Virus record (IMG/VR): IMGVR_UViG_3300042888_002494
Coordinates: 1-57,555 of that record
Source: a virus
Length of the DNA: 57,555 nt
Direction: 5' to 3' (one strand)
Positions 44,367-53,740 of this stretch are shown piece by piece (position 1 is the first letter of the stretch; every line of letters begins with the position of its first letter). Position numbers and translations under genes: made by a program. Below the pieces are notes generated by a model that did no database searches, was not told the origin of the DNA, and was given only the letters and a program-made list of their open reading frames with translations.

Positions 44367-45869
44367 TTATCCAAAATGAGATGCCATCATTGCACCTTCT
44401 GATCCTAATGCTGATCTAGCATTAAGTCTTGAGTTTTGTATTGCTGCTACTCCTCGAGCCCTTGATGTTGCTGCCACTTCGTTGTCCTTGTATCCCATTC
44501 CAAACATTGGTTTATCAATAGAGCCCTTCATAGATTTTACAGCATCTTTAGCTAAGTTGATGCCACTTTTGACAACTTCTCCACCCATTTTTCCAAGATC
44601 ATATACCAATGAAGCTGTAGCTAATAAGTTTAATCCAGGGATAGCCATCATTCCTGCTCTAGCCCCTAATACCATTGCACCTTGCTTAGTCCCTAGTGCT
44701 TTAGCTGTATTTTTTATACCAATAGTCTTAATAACACCTTGATCAAGTGCCTTTGTTGCCACCCTAGTCTTATTGCCTCCAAGTGCTGTTGACAAATGAC
44801 TAACTGCCCTATTAGCACCAGTCATTGCTTCATCCATAAGTCCACCAGCACCAGAGTGGCCTAATGCTCCTCTGAAATAGCCTTGCATGAAACGTGATCC
44901 TTCAGTGGCTCCAGCAGAAGCCAATAAGTTTCCAGTAAGTCCAACTTGAGGACCACCTGCTAATGCTTTAGCCATTGGTGACATTGTTGCTGTGGGACCT
45001 GCAGCTCTGGCAGCAGTTAATCTTTGAGCATATGATGTATTGGCCATTCCAATAGGAGCGGTACGCATGCCAGCGGCTACTTGAACTGTAGATTTACCCT
45101 GTAATATAGCTGGATTATTCATCCCCGCTAGTCTTCGAACTTGTTCTTGACCAGTTGCTAATTGACGAGCTGCTCTGCCTGATCCTTTTCCAACCCTACG
45201 TTCTAAGGTATCAAGCTTTCTTCCAGCGGTCATCATCGACACCATACCACGTTGGAATACTTGTGTTTCTGGTGCTAGAGCTGCATCAGAGCCATATACT
45301 GCAGTTCTGAACGCACTACTCTTTGCTGCTTGGCTACCGCCCATTTTAGCTGCCATTTGAAATGGAGAATAAAATGGAGTTTTATCTGCGGCGTTAAACA
45401 TTGCCAAAGAATTATATCTACCTAAAGCTGCTGGTCTAGTAGTTAAGTGGTTTGCCCTTGCTCCTTTGAGAAATGGCATTTTTGTGTCTGCGCCTACTGC
45501 TGCAGCTTTTCTAGCTCTAGTAGTTTTTGATCCATAAAATGCATTACTGCTAGGACTTTGAAGAATTCCTTCTTTAGTAAAGCCACCAAGTTTTCCTGGC
45601 CCACCAAAACTTCTACCACGTATGGACATTTCGCGACTGCGAATATTAACTTCTTTTCCAGCAATTGTAAATTGTTTAGCTGGAGTTTTGAATGTTTTGT
45701 CGCCAAATCCAAAAGTTCTATTATTATCCCCAAAGCCACCACGCATCAAGGTGTTAGAGCCTCTATGTTGAGCAAACAGGAAAGACGCCGAAAAGCCAGG
45801 AAGATTCTCTAGCATTCTAAATGCTAATGGGGTTTCGCCTCCACTAAGCTCATTCTGGTCGGGATCCAT
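44367..45869 (-). CDS. Gly/Ala/Met-rich virion-region protein, 500 aa
   Basis: A 500-aa protein of basic, Gly/Ala/Met/Arg-rich composition with helical amphipathic stretches (LGTKQGAMVLGARAGMMAIP followed by GLNLLATASLVYDLG) and a polar N-terminal 120 residues. It follows a 211-aa Gly-rich protein by two bases and precedes terminase. Such proteins are often internal virion or ejection proteins that associate with membranes or DNA. I do not recognise a family; the terminase neighbourhood suggests head association. Confidence 0.45.
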   Translation of the reverse strand: MDPDQNELSGGETPLAFRMLENLPGFSASFLFAQHRGSNTLMRGGFGDNNRTFGFGDKTFKTPAKQFTIAGKEVNIRSREMSIRGRSFGGPGKLGGFTKEGILQSPSSNAFYGSKTTRARKAAAVGADTKMPFLKGARANHLTTRPAALGRYNSLAMFNAADKTPFYSPFQMAAKMGGSQAAKSSAFRTAVYGSDAALAPETQVFQRGMVSMMTAGRKLDTLERRVGKGSGRAARQLATGQEQVRRLAGMNNPAILQGKSTVQVAAGMRTAPIGMANTSYAQRLTAARAAGPTATMSPMAKALAGGPQVGLTGNLLASAGATEGSRFMQGYFRGALGHSGAGGLMDEAMTGANRAVSHLSTALGGNKTRVATKALDQGVIKTIGIKNTAKALGTKQGAMVLGARAGMMAIPGLNLLATASLVYDLGKMGGEVVKSGINLAKDAVKSMKGSIDKPMFGMGYKDNEVAATSRARGVAAIQNSRLNARSALGSEGAMMASHFG

Positions 45870-45871
45870 GT

Positions 45872-46508
45872 TTAACCCCTTCTGCTATTGTGCATGCCGA
45901 GAACCATGTCACCATATGCTTGAGTAGAAGATGCTTGCATAGCTGAACCTTTTGCATAAGGTGATTCATTAAAAAATTGTTGATTTCTATTAACATAACT
46001 TCTTGCCATAGTTGATGCGCCTAGTGCTGCTCCTGCTACTGCCCCAATGGCACCAAGGGCTCCTCCACCAATTTTTGAAGGCACTCCTCCTTTGAGTAGT
46101 GTTTTGCCACCAATGCCTCGAATTTTGTTTCCACCAATAAGAGGAATGTCTTTTGCATAGTGTGTTGGAACATTTATGCTTTCCTTAAGAGTTTGCTGCT
46201 TAAGCATAGAGCCTGCTGCTCCAGCACCTATTCCACCAAATATTCCACCAATTGCTGCACCACCTATAGTGCCTGCTGCTCCACCTTTTGAGCCAGTACC
46301 TGCATCAATTAAACCGCTAACACCCAAGCCTTGTGATCCCATAAAATATTTATCTGCTTCAGGATCACCAAAAGCAATATCATTACCAGCATTTATTACA
46401 GGGTCTACTGTTTTTTTAGCAACGCCAGCAGCAAAAGCTCCGCCCTAGTAGGAGTCCAGCACCTTTTCCACCAAGCATCCTTGTTCCAATATTTGCTAAT
46501 GCTGCCAT
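45872..46508 (-). CDS. Gly-zipper hydrophobic protein, 211 aa, needing a +1 shift at CGGA
   Basis: ATG 46508 follows GGAGGATGA inside the end of the upstream gene. The frame gives MAALANIGTRMLGGKGAGLL then LG and CGG at 46442-46440; skipping the C gives GAFAAGVAKKTVDPVINAGN and on to the stop, 211 aa, with total length one base over a multiple of three. The protein has two glycine-zipper hydrophobic segments (GGAAGTIGGAAIGGIFGGIG and GGALGAIGAVAGAALGAST), features of membrane-inserting or ejection proteins. Without the shift only a fragment from an internal Met would be made and the ribosome site before ATG 46508 would have no purpose. No family recognised. Confidence 0.62.
46439..46442 (-). 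other. Candidate +1 recoding site: GGG CGGA GCT
   Basis: Zero frame GGG CGG AGC TTT TGC stops after eight codons with a Cys-rich nonsense tail; skipping the C at 46442 gives GGG-GGA-GCT-TTT-GCT (Gly-Gly-Ala-Phe-Ala) and opens the rest of the protein. Confidence 0.62.
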
Positions 46509-46514
46509 TTAAAA

Positions 46515-49500
46515 TCATCCTCCATAAAGATGGTTATATTTGTTTGGACCCATTTGGGTGTGACCTATTTTGTTTCTGTCTAAGTTTCCAACAATACCGG
46601 CAGTAACCAATGGGTCTCTTCTAGTACTTTGAGGGCTAGCAAGTGATGCTTGACTTCTTTGTGTTGCTCTTCTTGGGTTCCCAGGTTCTGTTGGTTGAGA
46701 TTTTACGGTCTCATCATAAAGATCAGATTCCCTGTTCTTCTTTGACATATAGTAACCAATACCTGCGGCAGCTAGACCTATTGCGGCATAACCTAAATTA
46801 GTTTTATTTTTAAGAAATAAATCAGTCATTGGAGTTTTTATATCTGATCTTATTTTTTTAGTAAGGTCAACTTCTTCGCTTAAGACTCTAGATGTTCTAG
46901 ATTTTCTAACTACACTTTCTGCTGCTCTTCTTGCCTTGGGATCATTTTCAAATATCTCTCCAAGTTCATTGGCCCTATTCAATGCCTGTTCAGCTTCTCT
47001 TTGAGCCATTTCATCAGTTAAACCAATAGCTAGATCACTTTGGGTGTTTCTCATAGCAGACAGTGTTAGTGCGCCATTTTCTGAATGGACTAATCTCATA
47101 TGGTGATTTGCTAATCTAACATCGTTATCTACTATGTCAAGATCTCCACCCATCAAAGCCTGAACTGCCTGCTGCACTGGCTGTCCTTCTATGTTTCCTA
47201 CTACAATTCCTTTTTGTCTAATTTTTTCAGCCAAATCTGCTGTAAGCCTATCTCTTTCTGCGGTGTCAGTACCTGCACCTATTGCTGCCAGTTTAGTCCT
47301 ATCCATAGTCTTAATATCTTCTAAACCATTTATATCACTAAGATAGTCAAAGTGTTCATTTATGTTATCTAGCATGCCTGTTGCAAGTTTCTTAGACTGT
47401 TCTTCGCTCAAAGACTTGTTTGCCCCAAAAACTAAGTTAATTCTAGCCCCAACTCCTTCAGGAGTATCTGCTTCAGATAAATAGCTCAATGTAAATCTAT
47501 TTAAACTGGTATCAAGTATATTGTCTACGTCACTAAAAGCTTTAATTTTGAGAGTTCTTGCTACACTACCGTCTGCTGCGGTAGTGCTGCCGTATTCAAA
47601 TATTGATTCAAAATTTCCCAATACCTTTGAAGCAGGAAGTGCTCCAGTAGCATCATATGCACCAACTAGTCTAGTGGTATCTTGGGCATTAAAGTAGGAT
47701 AGTCCCATCTCCCCAAGCAGGCCTGCATGTTTTGCGTGAGCCATGCTTCTTGATATGCCTTCTGTTCCAGCTGCCATTTGCCCAATGCCAGCTGTTGCTT
47801 GAGCTAACTTAACGCTCATAACTCTGTCTTGTACATTGAGACTAGAAAAACCTAGGCCAGACCTTGCGGCATTTTGATGGTAGGAACTTATTATTGCATC
47901 GCCCATATGAAGAACTGGCTGAAGATCTCTAATTCCTTGTCCTCTTGTTGGTTCTCCAAATTGCTTAAACATTGTACTAACATCAGCTTTGGTCCCAAAT
48001 TGTTCGTCAGTTAAACCTAAGGATCTAATTATTTGTTCAGAATCTGTTGTAGCAGATATTCCTTGAACTGCACTTCTAGCTTTAAATGATTCGTCTATCT
48101 TTGTTGCATCTGAATAACTAAAGTTACTTAAACTTATATTATTATTAGCAACATCTGATATAGCTTGTAGCCTACTTGATATATTTGATCTAGCTATTCC
48201 TTCGTCTACATCAATTGGACTTGCTGATCTTGAGTCTATAAATTGAAAAGCTTCTTTTGATTTATCATATCTTAATTGACCTCTGGCACTTGTTGATAAT
48301 CCAAGTTCGGAACCAGCTATATCCTCTAGCGTTACATTTTTTGCACCTGCACCAGAAAGATAATCTATTCCACTTTTTTTTAAATGAGCAACATCGGCAA
48401 CATTTGTAGTGGGAGTAAGAGCTGCTCCTCTTAAATATTGTTTTCTGCCTGATTTAACAAAATTAGAAGCTGAATCTAATTTACTCATATCCATAAAATC
48501 TAATTCTTCAGACAATTGGTATTTGTACAAAGTACCTTGCATATGAACGTCAGTTTTTGCAATATGGGATCCTGATTGAATTTTTGTCATTAAATCTTTT
48601 GCGTCTTTGCTTCCAGCTAATGCATCTCTTTCAATCAATTCCAATACGTTAGAGTTAGCAACTATATTTTCAATACTGGAAGGAGTCGTTGAACCACCTA
48701 TAGAAATCTTAGCTAAACTTTCTGGAGCTAATAATCTATTAACTTTAGCTGTAGCGTCTGGTAATCCTTCTGCTTTTTTTGAAAAATAGGCACTTAATGT
48801 TTCTTTTGTATCTATAAGGAAATCTTTATTCCCCTTATACTTTACGCCTTTGTATTCGTAATCTGCTCCAGAAATTCTATCAAAAACAGAATGCATTAAA
48901 GTTTTAGCTTCATCATCATATGCATCCAGTCCCTGTAATGTTTCTCCCATTTTTTGCAAGTCGAAAAAAATATTATGACCAGATAAATGGCTAATGTCGT
49001 TACTTAAAAATTGAGCAAAGAGTTTCTTAGACTCGGAAACAAACTCTGCTCCACCATTGGCCATCGACTTTACGTTGTCCGACCCTTCTATTATATTTAC
49101 ACCTTGAGATAGCAGCATACTGCCTTTTTGTGTTCTAATTCTTGCACTAGCCATTTGTAGATTTTCAAAAGCTGTTCCAAATGAGCTAACTTCGGCCCCA
49201 CTGACAGAATCTGTAATTCTACCTGCAAACGATCTAACTTGAGATCCTCTTGTTACCCCAGTTGTTTCAACGTCAAATGTTAATATATTTCCAGAAGGCT
49301 TAAAGCCGAGTAGATTGCTGAGCTGCTGCCCTTTGCAGGGCATCTGATGTTAACATGTTGCTAACACCAAAATTAAAAGCAAGTTTACCCTCTTTATTTG
49401 GGTTTACGTTAAAGAATGTTCTTTGCAAAAAACTTATAGCTGAGTGATTTGTTTTTTCTGTTTGATTAACATCAAATTTAGTTAAAGTCGAGTATAAGTT

Positions 49501-49908
49501 TTCTGATGGAAATTCCATTCCAGGAATACCTGTCTTAGACAATAAAGTATCAAACCTAAGAACATTATCTCTAAAACTATCAGTCAACATTCGTTTTGTT
49601 TCGTAGTTAAAAACGCTTAAATCTATCTTACCCATCTTGCGCATTAGGTCAACATCTTTAACCCTAGACCCAAAAGCTAGGTTCTTAGAGCTCTTCATCA
49701 TATCAAAAGCCATATCTTCAAATTGCTTGTATCTATTAATGAATTGGTCGTTAGTTCCAAAAATATCTTCTATTTGAGAAGTGCCCAATGCAGATTGCTG
49801 TACGGCATTAGTCGGTAAATTTATTCCAGGAGAACTTCTTAAAGAGGCAATAAGTCTATCTAATAAAGTTGTTGTTGCTCCAAAGCCAGTTTTATCAGAT
49901 AGTCTCAT
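46515..49908 (-). CDS. 1130-aa virion-region protein with DnaQ-like exonuclease domain, needing a +1 shift at CGGC
   Basis: From ATG 49908 the first frame encodes 200 helical residues ending AAAQQST, then CGG at 49308-49306 and a stop two codons later. Skipping the C gives GFKPSGNILTFDVETTGVTR and continues to 46515; the total is 3394 bases, one over a multiple of three. The alternative start in the second frame (ATG 49343) has no ribosome site. Right after the junction lies a DEDD exonuclease signature: D212-V-E214-T-T-G and later GHNIFFD (D316), then LIDT. The third exonuclease motif is not clear. A hydrophobic helix near the C-terminus (LGYAAIGLAAAGIGYYMSKK) suggests membrane contact. It may be an ejected DNA-processing protein. 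Exonuclease activity is inferred. Confidence 0.62.
49305..49308 (-). other. Candidate +1 recoding site: ACT CGGC TTT
   Basis: Zero frame ACT CGG CTT TAA ends at once; skipping the C at 49308 gives ACT-GGC-TTT-AAG and joins the N-terminal 200 residues to the exonuclease-like part. The only one of six with GGC rather than GGA. Confidence 0.55.
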
Positions 49909-50644
49909 CCTGTATTACCTCTATTATCTCAGCATCTATGACTACATCAGCTTCTATGTATTCGTCAATTTCAAACTGTCCAGTTTTTTTGCGAATAAGT
50001 TTTTCACGTTCTTTTTCAATATCTTTAACTTTGTACATAATGTCAGAGATAGCTTGGGCTGTGTCTAGTTGTGTTTGACCAATCTTAGCTTTAGCCTCGC
50101 GCGTAGCAAGAAGTTGATTGCGTAAATCTTTTCTTCTCTTGTGTAACTTATCTTCCAGCTCGACTGCAAGGTGCAATTCTTTTTTCATGATTGGCTCACC
50201 AGTATTGGAATCAATCCCAATAACGTTTTCTTGAATAAAATGTTCCTTGGCAAGAAGTTTAGTTTTACGCATGTACTGAACTTCTTGATCTACCAGGTCT
50301 CTAATCATTGAAACTTCAACCAAATTTTCTGGGCTAACATCTAACTGATGCATATACTCATTTGTAAACTGAGAAACGATTGCCATTTCTAAAGGGCATG
50401 GATTTCCTTTGGGAGCTAAGTTCTCTTTTAATAAGGGACATGTATCAGCAAAGATGCATTTAGTTGCTTCACAGTTCATTGGGATTGAAGAAAACATTGC
50501 TGTTCTTGTTTTTTGTGGGCGAATCATTTCCACTACTTTTTCTTTATCTTCATCTGTCCAAGATTCAGGTAAGAATAAATCTGGTCTTAAGGACTCAAAA
50601 CTTTTCAAGAAAGCATCTTTGTCGTATTTTTCTATATTAGACAT
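49895..50644 (-). CDS. Four-cysteine protein, 249 aa, function unknown
   Basis: A 249-aa protein with four Cys clustered at residues 58, 63, 69 and 83 (NCEATKCIFADTCPLL, GNPCPLEMA), a likely zinc or iron-sulfur site. The rest is helical and charged, with KLHKRRKDLRNQLLATREAK. The stop overlaps the start of the 1130-aa gene (14 bases), and the start overlaps a zinc-ribbon gene. The location close to terminase-region genes and small zinc-ribbon proteins suggests a packaging or transcription function, but I cannot name one. Confidence 0.5.
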   Translation of the reverse strand: MSNIEKYDKDAFLKSFESLRPDLFLPESWTDEDKEKVVEMIRPQKTRTAMFSSIPMNCEATKCIFADTCPLLKENLAPKGNPCPLEMAIVSQFTNEYMHQLDVSPENLVEVSMIRDLVDQEVQYMRKTKLLAKEHFIQENVIGIDSNTGEPIMKKELHLAVELEDKLHKRRKDLRNQLLATREAKAKIGQTQLDTAQAISDIMYKVKDIEKEREKLIRKKTGQFEIDEYIEADVVIDAEIIEVIQDETI

Positions 50645-50810
50645 TAAAATCTATCCATTCACTGGCTCTTAAGCCTTGTTCATCAAAGTGTTCTATTACT
50701 GAGCTTTTGCAGTTAGTGCAATAGTACTCTCTAGTATACTCGAAATTTTCCTTATCTTGAAAGAATTCGATTACATTCTGCAGTTGATGAGCACAGCGTG
50801 GGCACATCAT
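50637..50810 (-). CDS. Small zinc-ribbon protein, 57 aa
   Basis: A 57-aa protein beginning MMCPRCAHQLQNVIEFFQDK. Two CxxC pairs (C3, C6 and C31, C34) form a zinc ribbon with a helix-like spacer. The ATG at 50810 lies four bases after the stop of the 136-aa gene and the stop overlaps the 249-aa gene start by eight bases, so it is embedded in a coupled operon. The overlap and motif support a real gene. DNA- or protein-binding function is inferred only. Confidence 0.72.
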   Translation of the reverse strand: MMCPRCAHQLQNVIEFFQDKENFEYTREYYCTNCKSSVIEHFDEQGLRASEWIDFNV

Positions 50811-50814
50811 AGGA

Positions 50815-51225
50815 TTAAAAACTATTAACTACTTCAGAGATACTCTTTTGGAGTTTATCTATTAGAGCTATATTTTCGCCGGCACTGATGAAAACGCCAA
50901 TTTCTCGCATTTGATCTGGAGTTAAAACTGCAGTTGGCATGTACCTAGCACCTTTGCAAACCTCGCAGTAAAAGTCTTTTCCATTACTTGAGCACAAGCA
51001 TCTCTCTATGATGCCAAAAAATTCTAAAGCTTCTGCGATATCAAACCACTTGCTTTTAAATAACTTCTTAGTTTGCTCTTTATATGCTCTTAATTTATAC
51101 TGATCACTAGAGAGCAAAGTTCCCATATCTAATGATTGTTTCATTAATTCATTAATTGTCTTATATAAAAAATTGGGTAATTCAAAATCTCCATTGGAAT
51201 TTATATAGCTTTTCCAATCACTCAT
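50815..51225 (-). CDS. Zinc-ribbon protein, 136 aa
   Basis: A 136-aa protein with a helical first half (NFLYKTINELMKQSLDMGTL, YKEQTKKLFKSKWFDIAEAL) and a zinc site formed by C76, C78, C87 and C90 (CLCSSNGKDFYCEVCKGARY). The C-terminus is helical (GENIALIDKLQKSISEVVNS). Located among other zinc-ribbon genes in a late operon. Unknown function; a small terminase subunit or late transcription factor would be compatible but is not shown. Confidence 0.55.
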   Translation of the reverse strand: MSDWKSYINSNGDFELPNFLYKTINELMKQSLDMGTLLSSDQYKLRAYKEQTKKLFKSKWFDIAEALEFFGIIERCLCSSNGKDFYCEVCKGARYMPTAVLTPDQMREIGVFISAGENIALIDKLQKSISEVVNSF

Positions 51226-51253
51226 AACATTTCACATTCTTTTTAGTTTAAAA

Positions 51254-51703
51254 CTAGTATCTAGTCATTCCAGATCTTCCAGAAGATGTTCCATCGCCTC
51301 TTCTGTTCATTGCTAATCCTGCTATGACTGCAGCTCCTGCTCCAATCATAAGGCCCTTATTGCTTAGAAGCTTACCCTTTGGATTTACATTTGGAATTGG
51401 CGGAACTCTAACTGGTTTTGGAGGGCCCTGCATTGCCCCCAGCGCACTTCCAGCTGGTCTTGGGGTTGTTCTACCTCGAGCATATTGTCCGCCAGGTGGG
51501 GGTCTTGATGCAATAGGTCTTCTAGGTGGTGCTGATACTCTAGCTCCAGGTGGAGGTCTTACTGCAGCCATTCTAGCAGGAGTCATTTGAGCTCCAGCAT
51601 TTGCCGGAGATATGAACCTTTGTCCAGGCGTTCTTTGAGTGTGACCACCCATTCTGTTTAAAGCTACTGAACCGTATCCGTTGGGGTTTCCTACTGGCAT
51701 CAT
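51254..51703 (-). CDS. Pro/Gly/Arg-rich protein with C-terminal hydrophobic segment, 149 aa
   Basis: A 149-aa low-complexity protein. Residues 30-105 are Pro/Arg/Gly-rich (AVRPPPGARVSAPPRRPIAS, RPPPGGQYARGRTTPRP). A hydrophobic segment follows (KGLMIGAGAAVIAGLAMNRR), then a polar tail. Start: ATG 51703 with AGGAGG seven bases upstream. It resembles small phage membrane or capsid-inside proteins of unknown role. The PPPG runs are of interest because several prolyl-hydroxylase-like enzymes are encoded in the window. Confidence 0.5.
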   Translation of the reverse strand: MMPVGNPNGYGSVALNRMGGHTQRTPGQRFISPANAGAQMTPARMAAVRPPPGARVSAPPRRPIASRPPPGGQYARGRTTPRPAGSALGAMQGPPKPVRVPPIPNVNPKGKLLSNKGLMIGAGAAVIAGLAMNRRGDGTSSGRSGMTRY

Positions 51704-51748
51704 GGCCTCCTACAAATGTATTATACAGTTATAGTAACCATTAAAGTA

Positions 51749-51928
51749 TTACTTGTTAGTATGCGTTTTTTTGTAATCTCTTAATTGATTAGATGACTCT
51801 TTAGCTTGTTCTAGAGTCAGACCTGGATATGATGTATATTTATCATTCATTACTCTTAATTGCTCTAAACTTGTAGCTTTAGGAGCTAAGTAGAATTTGC
51901 TTCTTAGTTTAATTTCTTCTTCAGTCAT
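51749..51928 (-). CDS. Small charged protein, 59 aa
   Basis: A 59-aa protein, MTEEEIKLRSKFYLAPKATS through QLRDYKKTHTNK. ATG 51928 overlaps the stop of the AAA+ gene (ATGACTGA), the usual mark of translational coupling. Helical, with no Cys. Its length and coupling support a real gene; function unknown, perhaps an adaptor for the Clp-like ATPase upstream. Confidence 0.62.
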   Translation of the reverse strand: MTEEEIKLRSKFYLAPKATSLEQLRVMNDKYTSYPGLTLEQAKESSNQLRDYKKTHTNK

Positions 51929-53363
51929 TTGCTTGTTCCTTTTGTTGTTTTTGAGGTTTTATTAAACTTATCTTAAAATCTTCCTCATGGTCAATCTCAA
52001 ACAAAGTTCCTCTAGGTATTATACTAGATATTATCAACTCAGCAAGTTTGTCTTCAATGCCTTCTCTTCTGACCTGAGAAAGTCCTCTTGCCCCCTTGAC
52101 GGTATCTATACCTTTTTCGATTAAACCTTCTACAACTGAATCGGTATAAGTTAAAGAATATCCTTTTGAAAGAAGTTTGCTTTTAACTATCGACATTTCT
52201 AACTCGGCAATTGATATCATGTCGTCATGTCGTAAATGATTGAATACTACAACTTTATCTATTCTGTTTATAAACTCTGGTTTAAAGTGCTTACGAATAG
52301 CTTCTAGGGTATTCTTTTCTACAATTTCTTTATTTGGTATTGCTCTAGTCTTTGTCTTGTAATCTACAGTGCCAGTAAACCCAGCTGAGGTCTTAAGTAG
52401 GTTGTCAGCTGTTTTATCATTACCTAAGTTAGTTGTCATGATTATGACAGTGTTTTTAAAGCTGACTTGCTTACCTTTATTGTCTGTAGCAATTCCTTCG
52501 TCAAAAATTCTTAAAAAAGTATTCCAAATGTCTGGATGAGCTTTTTCTACCTCGTCAAGCAAGACTACCGTATTGGGATATTTTTTAATCATGTTAATTA
52601 ACTGACCACCATCTTCATGGCCAATGTAGCCAGGAGGTGATCCAATTAACTTTTGATTCTCGTGTTTATGTTGCAATTCGCCACAATCAATACGTACCAT
52701 AGAATATTCTGACCCATATATGTATTTATGCAATTCGTTTGCTAGGTGAGTCTTACCCACGCCCGAAGCTCCGGCAAACATAAAAACACCCAATGGTCTA
52801 TTGGGATCATTCATTCCAGTTTGAGATCTCTTTAATGCAGATACAATTATCTCGATAGCATTGTCTTGACCTATGACATTTGTCTTTAAATGATTATTAA
52901 GTCCAAGAAATTTTTCTTTACTTAGTTTTTTAGGTTTTGGTTTAGCTTTTTCTTCTGAATGCTTTTTAAACGTGTCATTAAAAATTTTTTCCAAATCTTC
53001 TGAGAAATGAAATGGATCGTCGGAATCAGAATCTTTTTTCTTATTCTTAAGACTAGGGATTATTGGATTACCAGTGTAGGCAATATCTAACCAGTAATCT
53101 ACATCCAAACCTGGGTTAAGCATTATACAACCAGCATATAAGGCTTCTATACACTTTTCTGCAGCTGCGCGAGACATTACTCTCAAAGCTTCAGCAACAT
53201 CTGTTTTTATATTAAAAATTAAGGATTCTAATATAGCTTTACGATAAACGTTAGTACTTTTATCTTTTATCTCAGAAAGAAGGTTTTCAGCTTCTTCTGG
53301 TCTCAGCACTTTATACTTAACAAAGATGCCTAGTTCTGGCACATATATTTGATACATATTCAT
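51921..53363 (-). CDS. Clp/Hsp100-type AAA+ ATPase
   Basis: A 480-aa protein with one Hsp100-type AAA+ domain. Walker A GASGVGKT at residues 198-205, a pore loop with GSPPGYIGHEDGGQL at 241-255, Walker B VVLLDEVEKAHP at 266-277, sensor-1 VIIMTTNLG and the box FKPEFINRIDKVVVFNHL followed by KGARGLSQVRREGIEDKLAE. The first 150 residues are unusual: a helical cap and a Lys/Asp-rich linker instead of the standard Clp N-domain. No ClpP-binding loop is evident, so it more likely remodels than degrades. Late-phase gene at the head of the minus-strand block; could chaperone tail or head assembly. Confidence 0.82.
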   Translation of the reverse strand: MNMYQIYVPELGIFVKYKVLRPEEAENLLSEIKDKSTNVYRKAILESLIFNIKTDVAEALRVMSRAAAEKCIEALYAGCIMLNPGLDVDYWLDIAYTGNPIIPSLKNKKKDSDSDDPFHFSEDLEKIFNDTFKKHSEEKAKPKPKKLSKEKFLGLNNHLKTNVIGQDNAIEIIVSALKRSQTGMNDPNRPLGVFMFAGASGVGKTHLANELHKYIYGSEYSMVRIDCGELQHKHENQKLIGSPPGYIGHEDGGQLINMIKKYPNTVVLLDEVEKAHPDIWNTFLRIFDEGIATDNKGKQVSFKNTVIIMTTNLGNDKTADNLLKTSAGFTGTVDYKTKTRAIPNKEIVEKNTLEAIRKHFKPEFINRIDKVVVFNHLRHDDMISIAELEMSIVKSKLLSKGYSLTYTDSVVEGLIEKGIDTVKGARGLSQVRREGIEDKLAELIISSIIPRGTLFEIDHEEDFKISLIKPQKQQKEQAND

Positions 53364-53566
53364 AATAAGCCTACTTGTTTTTAAAAATAGTAATTCATTT
53401 TATCTATTTTTCAATGCCAAGTTGACTACGCCTATATTAGTATACTTATATAAGTTAACTAAGGTATATAAGATAATAGTCTTGCAGGAGCGTTAGATCT
53501 ACTAAGGCTTCCTAAGCTCTCTTATATAGGAGTATATCAACATAACTTTGGCGTTGTCAAGTAGCT
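53364..53566. other. Intergenic region upstream of the Clp-like gene, no gene seen
   Basis: A 203-bp AT-rich gap. It has several TATA-like stretches (TATATAAGAT, CTTATATAGG, TATTAGTATACTTATAT) that could hold the minus-strand promoter of the Clp-like gene, but I find no convincing -35/-10 pair, tRNA or hairpin. Confidence 0.35.
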
Positions 53567-53725
53567 CTAACCAATATCTTCGATTGCTGGGTGCGGATAC
53601 GAGCAAGGACCAGAGAAATGCCAGTATCTCAACAAGTCATCTACGTTATGTATTCTCTTATAAAGTAAAACCATTGCTCTACTAAATTCTAATTCTTGAT
53701 CTATTTTTTTTGAACTACGACTCAT
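53567..53725 (-). CDS. Small protein, 52 aa
   Basis: MSRSSKKIDQELEFSRAMVL continuing through RIHNVDDLLRYWHFSGPCSY to IEDIG. ATG 53725 is preceded by AGGAGAC at a good distance. A TATAAT on the minus strand lies about 45 bases upstream. The RYWHFSGPCSYPHP segment has several aromatic and His residues. No family recognised. A strong ribosome site and a nearby promoter element support a real gene. Confidence 0.55.
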   Translation of the reverse strand: MSRSSKKIDQELEFSRAMVLLYKRIHNVDDLLRYWHFSGPCSYPHPAIEDIG

Positions 53726-53740
53726 TTGTCTCCTAATGAC

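Noticed and set aside
9934-49308. Explaining the six breaks as independent random sequencing errors or pseudogenes
   Set aside because: All six are +1, all at in-frame CGG followed by A or C, and CGG seems absent in frame elsewhere on this strand; random errors would not choose the same codon. A motif-linked sequencing artefact remains possible and is listed as a test.
51749-51928. Treating the 59-codon frame as noise
   Set aside because: Coupled start ATGACTGA and good composition made me keep it as a gene.
53450-53640. tRNA gene upstream of recA
   Set aside because: Some short complementary stretches occur, but no cloverleaf with T-loop and anticodon stem could be built, and part of the region encodes a small protein.
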